From Streptomyces sp. HB132 (GTDB lineage Bacteria > Actinomycetota > Actinomycetes > Streptomycetales > Streptomycetaceae), in NCBI RefSeq assembly GCF_016909575.1, contig NZ_JAFBGA010000011.1:124001-188000 (forward strand): 64,000 nt of DNA, given 5' to 3'. A program made the position numbers and the translations under genes. Shown in pieces: positions 35,568-44,718 of the stretch. Positions within the stretch are counted from its first letter, which is position 1; the number at the start of each line of letters is the position of its first letter. The notes under the pieces were generated by a model. It was given only the letters and a program-made list of their open reading frames with translations. It had not been told where the DNA came from and ran no database searches.

Positions 35568-36578
35568 TCACACCCCCTTCGTCGCGTCGCCGGCCGTGTC
35601 GCCGACGGGCTGCTGCTCGTTCCACCGGTCGCCCCAGTGCGGACCCACCGGCGGTGGCTGGGCGCTGTCGCGTTCGGAGTGTGCGTGGTACTCGACGGAG
35701 CCCGCCGTCATCTGCATGAACGCCTCCTCCAGCGACGCGCGCTGTGCGCTCAGCTCGTGGAGCACGACCCCGTGCCGGCCCGCGAGCTCACCCAGCCGTT
35801 CCGGGGCCTCGCCGTCGATCTCCAGCGTGCCGTTGCCCGACTCGACCGCGACGACACCCTCCGCGTGCAGCAGGTCACGCAGGCGCTCCTGCTCCGGGGA
35901 GCGCATCCGCACGAAACTGCGGGAGTTCTCGCGGATGAAGTCGGCCATCGAGGTGTCGGCGAGCAGCTTCCCCTGCCCGATGACGATCAGGTGATCCGCG
36001 GTCAGGGCCATCTCACTCATCAGATGCGAGGAGACGAAGATCGTCCGGCCTTCCGAGGCGAGGGCTTTCATCAGATTCCTGATCCAGTGGATACCCTCCG
36101 GGTCCAGACCGTTGACGGGTTCGTCGAACATCAGGATCTCGGGGTCGCCGAGCAGTGCGGCCGCGATTCCCAGCCGCTGCCCCATACCGAGCGAGAAGCC
36201 CTTGGACTTCTTCTTCGCGACCGCGCTCAGGCCGACCGTGTCCAGCACATGGGAGACCCGGCTCGCCGGGATGCGGTTGCTCTGGGCGAGACACAGCAGG
36301 TTGTTGTACGCGCTGCGCCCGCCGTGCATCGACTTGGCGTCCAGGAGCGCCCCGATGTGCTTGAGCGGCTCCTGGAGGTCGCGGTAGTGCCGGCCGTCGA
36401 TCCGCACCGTGCCGCTGGTGGGGTTGTCGAGGTCGAGCATCATCCGCATGGTCGTGGACTTGCCCGCGCCGTTCGGGCCCAGGAAGCCGGTCACCATGCC
36501 TGGTCTGACCTGGCATGACAAATGGTCCACTGCAACCTTGTTGCCGAAGCGTTTGGTGAGGCCGTCGAGCTCGATCAT
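35568..36578 (-). CDS. ABC transporter ATP-binding protein, first pair
   Basis: A 336-residue ATPase with Walker A GPNGAGKST, signature SLGMGQRLG, Walker B ILMFDEPVNGLDP and SSHLMSEMALTADH. A tail of about 40 residues ends the protein, shorter than in the paralogue. It is the promoter-proximal gene of the four-gene ABC cluster. It is transcribed in the same direction as filP and scy upstream, from which it is separated by 90 nt. The pair may export a peptide, lipid or antibiotic; nothing in the sequence decides which. Confidence 0.92.
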   Translation of the reverse strand: MIELDGLTKRFGNKVAVDHLSCQVRPGMVTGFLGPNGAGKSTTMRMMLDLDNPTSGTVRIDGRHYRDLQEPLKHIGALLDAKSMHGGRSAYNNLLCLAQSNRIPASRVSHVLDTVGLSAVAKKKSKGFSLGMGQRLGIAAALLGDPEILMFDEPVNGLDPEGIHWIRNLMKALASEGRTIFVSSHLMSEMALTADHLIVIGQGKLLADTSMADFIRENSRSFVRMRSPEQERLRDLLHAEGVVAVESGNGTLEIDGEAPERLGELAGRHGVVLHELSAQRASLEEAFMQMTAGSVEYHAHSERDSAQPPPVGPHWGDRWNEQQPVGDTAGDATKGV

Positions 36579-36668
36579 GGGCTCACGCTAGAACGGCCGC
36601 GCGCCCGGCGCCACCACAAAGGCGGAACCGGGCGCGCAAAGTGACGCAGCCGACGTGAGGGCCGTCGC

Positions 36669-37607
36669 TCAGCGGGTCTGCTGGGCGGGGACCCCACGGG
36701 TGGCGGACTCGTCCTCCGCCGGGGAACCCGCGGCGGCGACCGCGGCACCCGTCAGCGTCGCCAGCATCTCGCGGACGTTGGTCAGCTGGGCGTTGATCGA
36801 GTCGCGGCGGTTGGTGAGCGCAGCCAGCTCGCGCTCCGACTCGCTGCGGATCCGGTCGGCCTTGGCGTTCGCGTCGGCGACGATGTCCTCGGCCTGACGC
36901 TGAGCGGTCTCCACCGTCTGGCGGGCGCGGCGCTCGGCGTCCGTGCGGAGCTTCTCGGCCTCCAGGCGGAGCTGCTCCGCGCGGTGCTCGATCTCCGCGA
37001 GGCGCTTCTCGGCCTTCGCCTGACGGGACGCGAGGTCGCGCTCCGACTGCTCGCGGCGCTTGGCCAGGTTCGTCTCGAAGTCCGCGGCGGCCTGGGCGGC
37101 CTTGGCGCGGGTCTCCTCGAAGAGGGCGTCGGCCTCCTCACGCTTCTGCTGGGCGTCCTTCTGGGCGTCGGAGCGCAGCGTGGTCGCTTCGCCCTTGGCC
37201 TTCTCGACGATGCGGACGCCCTCGTCCTCGGCCTTCGCCTTGCGCTCCGACGCGAAGCTCTCCGCGTCGTTGCGGACCTGCTGGGCGGCCGACTCGGCCA
37301 GCTCACGGTGCTGCTCGGCCGCGCGGCGGGCCTCCTCACGCAGGTCCTTCGCCTCCTCCTCGGCGAGGCGGAGGATCTTCTCCACGCGGGCGCCGAGCCC
37401 GGCGTACGACGGCTCGGCGTCGTTGACCTGGGCCTGGGCGTTCTGCGTCTCGAGGTGGAGCTCCTCGATGCGCTTCTCCAGAGAGGTGATGCGGGCGAGC
37501 GCGCTGTCACGGTCGGCGACGAGTTTGTTGATGCGGTCGTCCACCTGACCGCGGTCGTATCCACGTCGCACGAGCTCGAAGCCGAAGGGGGAGGAAGGGT
37601 CGCTCAT
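36669..37607 (-). CDS. filP: Intermediate-filament-like coiled-coil protein FilP
   Basis: FilP forms cytoplasmic filaments near hyphal tips and gives Streptomyces hyphae stiffness. The 312-residue protein starts with SDPSSPFGFELVRRGYDRGQVDDRI, a segment resembling the DivIVA N-terminal motif. It then has a heptad coiled coil (about 25-60), a short break at about 65-70 (EPSYAGLG), and a long Ala/Glu/Arg/Gln coiled coil to about 290, then a short disordered end. Length, order and adjacency to scy match S. coelicolor filP. Old annotation as a cellulose-binding protein reflects a biochemical finding. It has its own start region, 175 nt from scy. Confidence 0.92.
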   Translation of the reverse strand: MSDPSSPFGFELVRRGYDRGQVDDRINKLVADRDSALARITSLEKRIEELHLETQNAQAQVNDAEPSYAGLGARVEKILRLAEEEAKDLREEARRAAEQHRELAESAAQQVRNDAESFASERKAKAEDEGVRIVEKAKGEATTLRSDAQKDAQQKREEADALFEETRAKAAQAAADFETNLAKRREQSERDLASRQAKAEKRLAEIEHRAEQLRLEAEKLRTDAERRARQTVETAQRQAEDIVADANAKADRIRSESERELAALTNRRDSINAQLTNVREMLATLTGAAVAAAGSPAEDESATRGVPAQQTR

Positions 37608-37782
37608 GGGGTTCCTGTCGAATGAGACCGGTGAGGTGTTAGAGGGAATCCTAGGGGCCCGAGCGGCGTGTCAACGTGAAGATGCCGCTTTGGTATGGAG
37701 AATGACACCCCTTTTGAGTGGCTGACCCCCGGAGTGCTTGCGGCCCGAAGGGTTGAATGTTCATGACGAAATGCACGGGCGG

Positions 37783-40700
37783 CTACGCGTCCGACGCCTT
37801 GCCACCCGACCGCGTACCCGCTGCCGCGCCGGCCTTGACGCCTCCGGCACCTCCGCCCGAGGCCTTGCCCGTCCCACCCGGAGCCTCGAAAGACTCCAAC
37901 GCCTCCAGGACGTCCTGGACACGGGAGATCTCCGTATTGATGTCCTCGCGCCTGCGGACCAGCAGGTCCAGTTCCCGGCGGCCCTCGTCGACCATCTGCT
38001 TCGCCTCGGCCTCCGCGTCGGCACGGAGCTTCTCGGCCACCCGGGTCAGCTCGGCCTTCTTGGTCTCGGCCTCCTTGAGGAGCGACTCGGCGCGCTTCAC
38101 GGCGGCGATACGGACCTTGCTCGCCTCCGAATTCGCATCCGCCAGCAGCTCCTTGGCCTTGGCCTCGGCCTCGGCCCGCTGATCCGTGGCCGCCTTCATC
38201 AGCTTGTCGACACGTTCGCCGGCCGTCTTCATCTGCTCGGAGGTCTCGCGCCGGGCCCGCTCGTGCAGTTCCTCGATCTCGCTCTCGATCCGGGTCCTGA
38301 GTTCCTCCGCGCGCTCCCGGGTGGCGGTGGCGTCCCCGCGCGCACCGACGAGCAGCTCGTCCGCGTCCGTACGGGCCCGCTCCACCAGGGAGTTGCCCTC
38401 GACCGTGGCCTCCGAGGTGATTCGCACGGCCTCGTTGCGGGCGGCGCCGACCATCCTGTCTGCCTGCTCCTCGGCCTCGGTGGCGGCGCGCAGCGCCTCC
38501 TCCTGGGCCTTCTCGACGAGCTGGTCCGCCTGTTCGGCGGCGTCGGTACGGCGCTTCGCCGCGGCCTCACGCGCCTCGTCCAGCAGCCTGTCCGCCTCCT
38601 GGCGGGCCTCCGCGCGCAGTTGCTCCGCCGCGGCCTCGGCGTCGGCGCGCAGCCGCTCCGACTCCTCGCGGGTGCGGCCGGCGTGCTCCTGGGCCGCGCC
38701 GACGGTCCGAGCCGCCTCCGCGCGCAGTCGCTCCGCCTCGTCGGTCGCCTCCTTGACGAAGCGTTCGGACTGCTCGGTGGCCTCGGTGCGGACCCGCTCG
38801 CTCTCCTTCGTCGCCTCGGCCATGAGCCGGTCGGCCTGCGCAGCCGCCTCGGAGCGGATCCGGTTGGCGTCCTCACGGGCCTCACCCCGGGCCCGCGAGG
38901 CGTCCTGCTCCGCCGACGCGAGGGCGTCGGATGCCTCCGTGCGGACCCGCTGGCTGTACTCCGAGGTGTCCGAGCGCAGTTTCTCCGACTCGGCGATGGC
39001 CTCGGACACGGTCCGCTCGGCCAGGGCCTTCGCGGCCTCCGACTCCTCGTGCGCGACCTGACGGATGCGGCCGGCGTCCTCGGCGGCCCGTTCACGCTCG
39101 GCGTAGGCGTCGGACCTGACCCGGTCCGCCTCCTCCTGCGCCTCGGTCCGCGTCCGCTCCGCCGAGTGCTCGGCGGCCGAGCGCAGCCCGGTGATCTCCT
39201 CCTCGGCCTGTTCCTGGAGCCCTGAGACGGAGTCCCGCACCTGCTGCGCGGTCTGCTCGGCCGCGGACACCAGCTCCGCGGCCCGGCTCTCCGCCTCCTC
39301 GACCAGCCGCTGGGACTCGGCCTGCGCCTCCTCGACCCGCTTGCGGGCGGAGGCGAGGAGTTCCTCGCTCTGCTCGCGGGCGCGCTCGCGGTCCTGCTCC
39401 GCCTCGGCGCGCGCGGAGCCGAGCGCCTCCTCGGCGGCACGGCGGCGGCGGTTCGCCTCCTCCTGGGCGGCGGCCAGGGCCTCGGCGGCCTCCGCGCCGA
39501 CCCGCTCGGCGGCGGCCGCGGCCTCGGAGCGCACACGGTCGGCGCTCTCCTGCGCCTCGTTCTTCAGCCGCTCCGCCTCGGCCGCGGCCTCGCTGCGCAG
39601 CCGTACGGCAACGGACTCGCCCTCGGCGCGGGAGCGCGCGGCGTCGGCGGCGGCCTCGGTGCGCAGCCGCTCGCCCTCCGTCGTGGCCTGCTCCTGGAGC
39701 GTACGGATCCGCTCGGCCGCCTCCGCACGCAGCCGTTCGGACTCCTCGCCCGTCTCGCGGCGGATCCGCTCCGCCTCCGCACGCGCCTCGCCGAGTGCCT
39801 GCTCCGCGGCGGTGACCCGGGACTCGGCCTCGGTGTGCAGCCGGGTCAGCTCCTCGGCCGCCTCGGACCTACGGGCCTCGACGCCGCGCTCGGTCTCCTC
39901 GCGCAGCTCCGCGGCCGCCTTCTCCGCCGCCGCGGTCAGCGCGGTGGCCTGCTCCTCGGCCTCGGCGCGCAGCTTCTCCGCCTCGGCACGGCTGCGTTCG
40001 AGCGCTTCCTCGGCCTGCTTGCGCAGGGTGGCGGCGCGCTCGGCGGCCTCGCTCCGGACGCGCTCGCTCTCGGTACCCGCGGAGGTGCGCAGCTCCTCGG
40101 CACCGGCCTTGGCCTTGGTGAGCAGCTCCTCGGCGGTGCGGGCCCCCTCCTCGAGCTGCTGGACGGCCTCGCGGCGGGCCTCGCCGCGGATCCGCTCGCC
40201 CTCGGCCACGGCCTCGGAGCGCAGCTGCTCGGCCTCGCCGCGGAGCCGGCGTGCCTCCTCCTGCAGCTCGACGGTCTTGGCCCGGTACTCCTTGGTGTCG
40301 TCCTTGGCCGCGCCCTTGAGCTGGTCGGCCTGTTCGGCGGCCTCGCCGCGCAGGCGGTCCGCCTCGGCCTCGGCCTCACGGCGGATCCGGTCGGCCTCCT
40401 CGCGGGCCGCCCTGGTGGTGGACTTCGCGTCGTCGGAGGCCTTGGTCAGGACCTCCTCGGCGCTCCGGGCCGCCTTCGCGAGCTGGGCGGCGGCGTCCTC
40501 GGCGGCCAGGGTGCGGGCCTTCTCCGCGGCCTCGGCGACCACCCGCTCGGCCTCCGCGCGGGCGTCGACGAGCGCCTGCTCGGCCTCTTCCTTCAGCGTC
40601 TCGGCCTGCTTCGTGGCCTCGCCGACCAGCCGGGCGATCTCGGACCTGGCCGTACGGGTGCGCTGCTCGTTCTGCGACTCGGCACCGGCCAGCCGCTTGG

Positions 40701-41574
40701 CCGCGGCGTCCTTCGCCTCGGTGAGGACCTTCTCGGCCTCCAGCCGGGCCTCGCGCAGCCGGGTCTCGGCCTCCTGCATGCGCTGCTCGGCCGCACGGTT
40801 CAGCTCGGCGGTCTGCTGCCGGGTCTGCTCGGTCTCGGCTGTGGCCGTCGAGCGCAGCCGCTCGGCGTGACCGGTGGCCTCCTGGGCCTGGGTGGAGGCG
40901 GCCTCCAGGAGCCGCTCGGCGTCCCGGCGGGCCCGCAGCAGGGTCGACTCGGCGTCCGCACGGGCCGCCTCCGCCTCGGAGTTGATGCGCCGACGGGTCT
41001 CGTCGGCCAGCCGCGCGGCCTCGGCACGGGCGGCGGCCAGCGACTGCTCGGACTCCGTGCGTGACTCGTCCAGGAGACGGCGTGCCTGGGACTCGGTCCT
41101 GGCCCGCAACTGCTCGGCCCAGGCGACGTTCTCGTTGACGTGGGACTCGACGGTCTGGCGGCGCTCCGCCAGCTCCTGGTCGAGCCGCTGGCGCCGCTGC
41201 ACCGCTTCGGCGTGCAACTCCGCCTGGAGCCGGGCCTGGTGCTCAGCGTGCTCCTGCAGGATGCGCTGCGTCTGCGCCCTGGCCTCGCGCAGCTCGCGCT
41301 CGGCGTCGGTGCGCAGCTGATCGGCCTGGGTCTGGGCATTACGGAGCATCTGTTCGGCCTGGTAGCCGATGTCCGCGCCATCGTGCGCGGGGCGGGTCGC
41401 CAGACTGCGCCGCGCCTCGTGCAGCTTGGCGCGCAAGACCTCGACCTGGTAGCCGAGGTCCTCGGCGTGCTGGACGGCCTTCTCCCGGTCGGTCTTCAGC
41501 CGGTCCATCTCGGCTTCGAACCGCGAGAGATGGTCGTCAGCCCGGTGGCTCTGCTGGCTCTCGTAGCCCCGCAC
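37783..41574 (-). CDS. scy: Polarity scaffold protein Scy
   Basis: Scy is the very long coiled-coil scaffold that, with DivIVA and FilP, builds the tip-organising centre and sets new hyphal branches. The 1,263-residue product has an N-terminal heptad coiled coil (about 10-60), a short linker near 65-75, then over 1,100 residues of almost uninterrupted coiled coil. Short motifs recur, such as AERLRSEA, ERTR, EEADRIR and AEEL, in a hendecad-based pattern with a roughly 51-residue period known for this family. It ends in a Gly/Ala-rich tail. It starts at GTG 41574. It is slightly shorter than the S. coelicolor protein. Its repetitive, GC-rich coding makes long open frames on the other strand. 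Confidence 0.93.
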   Translation of the reverse strand: MRGYESQQSHRADDHLSRFEAEMDRLKTDREKAVQHAEDLGYQVEVLRAKLHEARRSLATRPAHDGADIGYQAEQMLRNAQTQADQLRTDAERELREARAQTQRILQEHAEHQARLQAELHAEAVQRRQRLDQELAERRQTVESHVNENVAWAEQLRARTESQARRLLDESRTESEQSLAAARAEAARLADETRRRINSEAEAARADAESTLLRARRDAERLLEAASTQAQEATGHAERLRSTATAETEQTRQQTAELNRAAEQRMQEAETRLREARLEAEKVLTEAKDAAAKRLAGAESQNEQRTRTARSEIARLVGEATKQAETLKEEAEQALVDARAEAERVVAEAAEKARTLAAEDAAAQLAKAARSAEEVLTKASDDAKSTTRAAREEADRIRREAEAEADRLRGEAAEQADQLKGAAKDDTKEYRAKTVELQEEARRLRGEAEQLRSEAVAEGERIRGEARREAVQQLEEGARTAEELLTKAKAGAEELRTSAGTESERVRSEAAERAATLRKQAEEALERSRAEAEKLRAEAEEQATALTAAAEKAAAELREETERGVEARRSEAAEELTRLHTEAESRVTAAEQALGEARAEAERIRRETGEESERLRAEAAERIRTLQEQATTEGERLRTEAAADAARSRAEGESVAVRLRSEAAAEAERLKNEAQESADRVRSEAAAAAERVGAEAAEALAAAQEEANRRRRAAEEALGSARAEAEQDRERAREQSEELLASARKRVEEAQAESQRLVEEAESRAAELVSAAEQTAQQVRDSVSGLQEQAEEEITGLRSAAEHSAERTRTEAQEEADRVRSDAYAERERAAEDAGRIRQVAHEESEAAKALAERTVSEAIAESEKLRSDTSEYSQRVRTEASDALASAEQDASRARGEAREDANRIRSEAAAQADRLMAEATKESERVRTEATEQSERFVKEATDEAERLRAEAARTVGAAQEHAGRTREESERLRADAEAAAEQLRAEARQEADRLLDEAREAAAKRRTDAAEQADQLVEKAQEEALRAATEAEEQADRMVGAARNEAVRITSEATVEGNSLVERARTDADELLVGARGDATATRERAEELRTRIESEIEELHERARRETSEQMKTAGERVDKLMKAATDQRAEAEAKAKELLADANSEASKVRIAAVKRAESLLKEAETKKAELTRVAEKLRADAEAEAKQMVDEGRRELDLLVRRREDINTEISRVQDVLEALESFEAPGGTGKASGGGAGGVKAGAAAGTRSGGKASDA

Positions 41575-41589
41575 TGCGCGGTCCCATCC

Positions 41590-41629
41590 TTCCCCGAGCT
41601 CTCAACTTCTTCCCCGAGCTCTCAACTTC
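41590..41629 (-). repeat. Perfect 20-bp tandem duplication upstream of scy
   Basis: TTCCCCGAGCTCTCAACTTC occurs twice in direct succession (41590-41609 and 41610-41629). On the scy strand each copy ends in CTCGGGGAA, so the duplication repeats the purine-rich part of the leader 16 nt from the scy GTG. Confidence 0.9.
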
Positions 41630-41805
41630 GTTCGAGCAGGGGATGCCCCACTGAGAAGGGGAGGCCCCAACCCTGGTCGCAAAATCCAAACGAGTACCGC
41701 TCGCCGGCGAGCGGTCCCCCGGGGAATGGTGACAGATCAACGGCACGGCTCCGACCCGGCCCCGGCCCGGAGCAGCCCACTCTACCGGGCCGGGTATCGG
41801 TCGGG

Positions 41806-42234
41806 TCAGTGCTCTGTCGCCGAGGTGACCAGTTCGGTCAGCACCCCGTGGCAGTCCTTGGGGTGGAGGAAGGTGATCCGGGAGCCCATCGAACCGGTCC
41901 TGGGCTCGTCGTACAGCACCCGGACGCCCTTCCCGCGGATGTCGGCGGCGTCCGCGTCGACGTCCGCGGTCCCGAAGGCGATGTGGTGCACGCCCTCACC
42001 GTTCTTGGCCAGCCACTTCCCCACGGCCGAGTCCTCACGGGTCGGCTCGAGCAGCTGGAGGTAGGAAGCTCCGCCGTCCGAGGTCTCGTTGATCTTCAGC
42101 ATGGCCTCCCGGACGCCCTGCTCCTCGTTGATCTCGGTGTGGTGCACCTCGAAGCCGTAGGTCGCGCGATAGAACTCCACGGTCTTGTCGAGGTCGAAAC
42201 AGGCGATTCCGATGTGGTCGATTCGCGTCAGCAT
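41806..42234 (-). CDS. mce: Methylmalonyl-CoA epimerase
   Basis: The enzyme interconverts (2R)- and (2S)-methylmalonyl-CoA, linking the mutase product to propionyl/methylmalonyl extender units. The 142-residue glyoxalase-fold protein has the metal ligands in RIDHIGIA (His7), EGVHHIAFG and the C-terminal VLTELV (Glu), and the FYRATYGFEVHHTE strand typical of the family. It is divergent from the thiolase gene across 135 nt. The region between it and scy (41641-41805) shows no gene. Confidence 0.93.
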   Translation of the reverse strand: MLTRIDHIGIACFDLDKTVEFYRATYGFEVHHTEINEEQGVREAMLKINETSDGGASYLQLLEPTREDSAVGKWLAKNGEGVHHIAFGTADVDADAADIRGKGVRVLYDEPRTGSMGSRITFLHPKDCHGVLTELVTSATEH

Positions 42235-42369
42235 GGAACCAGTGCAGCGCTCCGGGGATGGTTACGCAACGTGCGCGCGATCACACCCGCTGCCGGATGA
42301 CGGGCGCGGTACCGCTCAGTACATTCATGTAAACCCTCGTTCACAACCGATCCCAAGGGGCTGTGCCTC

Positions 42370-43572
42370 ATGTCAGGAACGACCGGATCCACCTCAGTGA
42401 TCGTCGCGGGCGCGCGGACGCCCATGGGCCGTCTCCTCGGCTCGCTGAAGAGCCTCTCCGGAGCCGACCTCGGAGGCGCCGCCATCAAGGCGGCGCTGGA
42501 CCGGGCCGGGATCGGCGGCGACCAGGTCGAGTACGTGATCATGGGCCAGGTGCTCCAGGCCGGGGCAGGGCAGATCCCGGCACGCCAGGCGGCCGTCAAG
42601 GCCGGAATCCCGATGAACGTCCCCGCGCTCTCCGTCAACAAGGTGTGCCTGTCGGGGCTCGACGCCATCGCCCTCGCGGACCAGCTGATCCGCGCCGGTG
42701 AGTTCGACATCGTGGTGGCGGGCGGCCAGGAGTCCATGACCAACGCCCCGCACCTGCTCCCGAAGTCCCGTGAGGGATACAAGTACGGGGCGATCCAGAT
42801 GCTCGACTCGATGGCCCACGACGGCCTGACCGACGCCTACGAGAACATCCCGATGGGCGAAGCCACCGAGAGGCACAACATCCGCCTGGGGCTGGCCCGC
42901 GCCGACCAGGACGAGATCGGTGCCCTGTCCCACCAGCGCGCCGCCGCCGCCCAGAAGAACGGCATCTTCGAGGCCGAGATCACCCCGGTCGAGATCCCGC
43001 AGCGCAAGGGGGACCCGATCCTCGTCTCCAAGGACGAGGGCATCCGCCCCGAGACGACCGCCGAGTCGCTCGGCAAGCTCCGCCCGGCCTTCTCCAAGGA
43101 CGGCACGATCACCGCCGGCACCGCCTCGCAGATCTCCGACGGTGCCGCCGCGGTCGTCGTCATGAGCAAGGCGAAGGCCGAGGAGCTGGGCCTGGAGTGG
43201 ATCGCCGAGATCGGCGCCCACGGCAATGTGGCGGGCCCGGACAGCTCCCTCCACTCGCAGCCGTCCAACGCCATCCTTCACGCCCTGAAGAAGGAGGGCA
43301 TCGGCGTCGACGACCTCGACCTCATCGAGATCAACGAGGCCTTCGCGGCCGTCGCGGTCCAGTCGATGAAGGACCTCGGCGTGACCTCCGACAAGGTGAA
43401 CGTGAACGGCGGCGCGATCGCGCTCGGCCACCCCATCGGCATGTCCGGCGCCCGTCTGGTGCTGCACCTGGCGCTGGAGCTGAAGCGGCGTGGCGGTGGC
43501 ACCGGGGCGGCGGCGCTGTGCGGCGGCGGCGGCCAGGGTGACGCGTTGATCATCCGCGTACCGGGCAAGTAG
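42370..43572 (+). CDS. Acetyl-CoA C-acetyltransferase (biosynthetic-type thiolase)
   Basis: A 400-residue thiolase catalysing reversible condensation of two acetyl-CoA to acetoacetyl-CoA. The active-site residues are in place: Cys93 in NKVCLSGLDAIALA, His in GGAIALGHPIGMSGAR and Cys in AALCGGGGQGDA, with the NEAFAAVAV loop. It is divergent from mce and followed after 28 nt by meaB, so the two may form one transcript. With the 3-hydroxybutyryl-CoA dehydrogenase at 25.4 kb it could start the crotonyl/butyryl-CoA route. Confidence 0.93.
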   Translation: MSGTTGSTSVIVAGARTPMGRLLGSLKSLSGADLGGAAIKAALDRAGIGGDQVEYVIMGQVLQAGAGQIPARQAAVKAGIPMNVPALSVNKVCLSGLDAIALADQLIRAGEFDIVVAGGQESMTNAPHLLPKSREGYKYGAIQMLDSMAHDGLTDAYENIPMGEATERHNIRLGLARADQDEIGALSHQRAAAAQKNGIFEAEITPVEIPQRKGDPILVSKDEGIRPETTAESLGKLRPAFSKDGTITAGTASQISDGAAAVVVMSKAKAEELGLEWIAEIGAHGNVAGPDSSLHSQPSNAILHALKKEGIGVDDLDLIEINEAFAAVAVQSMKDLGVTSDKVNVNGGAIALGHPIGMSGARLVLHLALELKRRGGGTGAAALCGGGGQGDALIIRVPGK

Positions 43573-43600
43573 TCACCGTACGAGCGAGCGAGGAGGCCGA

Positions 43601-44563
43601 GTGAAGGTGGACGTCCCCACCCTGGTCGAGCAGGCACGTGAGGGCAGGCCGCGTGCGGTGGCCCGGCTCATCTCCCTGGTGGAGGGTGCCTCGCCGCAGC
43701 TGCGGGAGGTGATGGCGGCGCTGGCACCGCTCGCGGGCCACGCCTACGTCGTCGGCCTGACCGGGTCGCCGGGTGTCGGCAAGTCCACCTCGACCTCCGC
43801 GCTGGTCTCCGCCTACCGGAAGGCCGGCAGACGGGTCGGGGTCCTGGCCGTCGACCCGTCGTCGCCGTTCTCCGGGGGTGCGCTCCTCGGTGACCGGGTC
43901 CGTATGTCGGAGCACGCCTCCGATCCGGGCGTCTACATCCGCTCCATGGCCACCCGCGGCCATCTGGGCGGACTGGCGTGGTCGGCCCCGCAGGCGATCC
44001 GGGTACTGGACGCGGCGGGCTGCGACGTGATCCTCGTGGAGACCGTGGGGGTGGGCCAGTCGGAGGTGGAGATCGCCTCCCAGGCCGACACCTCCGTCGT
44101 CCTCCTCGCCCCGGGCATGGGTGACGGCATCCAGGCGGCCAAGGCCGGAATCCTGGAGATCGGCGATGTCTACGTCGTCAACAAGGCCGACAGGGACGGC
44201 GCGGACGCCACCGCCCGAGAGCTCAACCACATGCTTGGCCTGGGGGAGTCCCGTGGGCCCGGCGACTGGCGGCCGCCGATCGTGAAGACGGTCGCGGCCC
44301 GGGGCGAGGGCATCGACGAGGTCGTGGAGGCACTGGAGAAGCACCGGGCGTGGATGGAGGAGCACGGAGTCCTCGCCGAGCGGCGCACGGCACGTGCGGC
44401 CCGCGAGGTCGAGACGATCGCCGTGACCGCTCTCCGTGAGCGCATCGCCGATCTGCACGGCGATCGCCGGCTGGACGCGCTGGCGGAACGGATCGTGGCC
44501 GGAGGCCTCGACCCGTACGCGGCGGCGGACGAACTGGTCGCGGGTCTCACCGGCGGGAACTGA
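43601..44563 (+). CDS. meaB: MeaB GTPase, chaperone of adenosylcobalamin-dependent acyl-CoA mutases
   Basis: MeaB (a SIMIBI G3E-type GTPase) gates cofactor loading and protects B12-dependent mutases such as methylmalonyl- or isobutyryl-CoA mutase. The 320-residue protein has Walker A GSPGVGKS at 55-62, the switch region with VDPSSPFSGGALLGDRVRM, ETVGVGQSE, the guanine-binding NKAD and the C-terminal dimerisation helices. The GTG/ATG context (AGCGAGGAGG then GTG at 43601) is good. Its mutase partner may be the icmA product at 60.8 kb or a methylmalonyl-CoA mutase elsewhere. Confidence 0.93.
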   Translation: MKVDVPTLVEQAREGRPRAVARLISLVEGASPQLREVMAALAPLAGHAYVVGLTGSPGVGKSTSTSALVSAYRKAGRRVGVLAVDPSSPFSGGALLGDRVRMSEHASDPGVYIRSMATRGHLGGLAWSAPQAIRVLDAAGCDVILVETVGVGQSEVEIASQADTSVVLLAPGMGDGIQAAKAGILEIGDVYVVNKADRDGADATARELNHMLGLGESRGPGDWRPPIVKTVAARGEGIDEVVEALEKHRAWMEEHGVLAERRTARAAREVETIAVTALRERIADLHGDRRLDALAERIVAGGLDPYAAADELVAGLTGGN

Positions 44564-44567
44564 CGGC

Positions 44568-44597
44568 TCCCCGGGCGGCGTGCGGGCCGCCCGGGGA
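44568..44597 (+). terminator. Terminator after meaB
   Basis: A 12-bp GC stem, TCCCCGGGCGGC with GCCGCCCGGGGA, around a 6-nt loop starts 5 nt after the meaB stop. A short weakly structured gap then leads to the kinase operon. Confidence 0.85.
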
Positions 44598-44718
44598 ACC
44601 GCCGCAGGGCGTGTCCGCGTCGTGAGGCGCCGCGCTCCGCTCCTGACGGGCCGTGAGAACATGCGGCGGAACGGGGCGCGTGCGGTGCGTGCCCTGGTCG
44701 AGCACGTCGGGGGGACGC

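Noticed and set aside
39191..40870. A 559-codon plus-strand frame rich in Ser and Arg inside scy
   Set aside because: It is the mirror image of the Ala/Glu/Arg repeat coding of Scy. The repetitiveness is inherited from the coiled coil.
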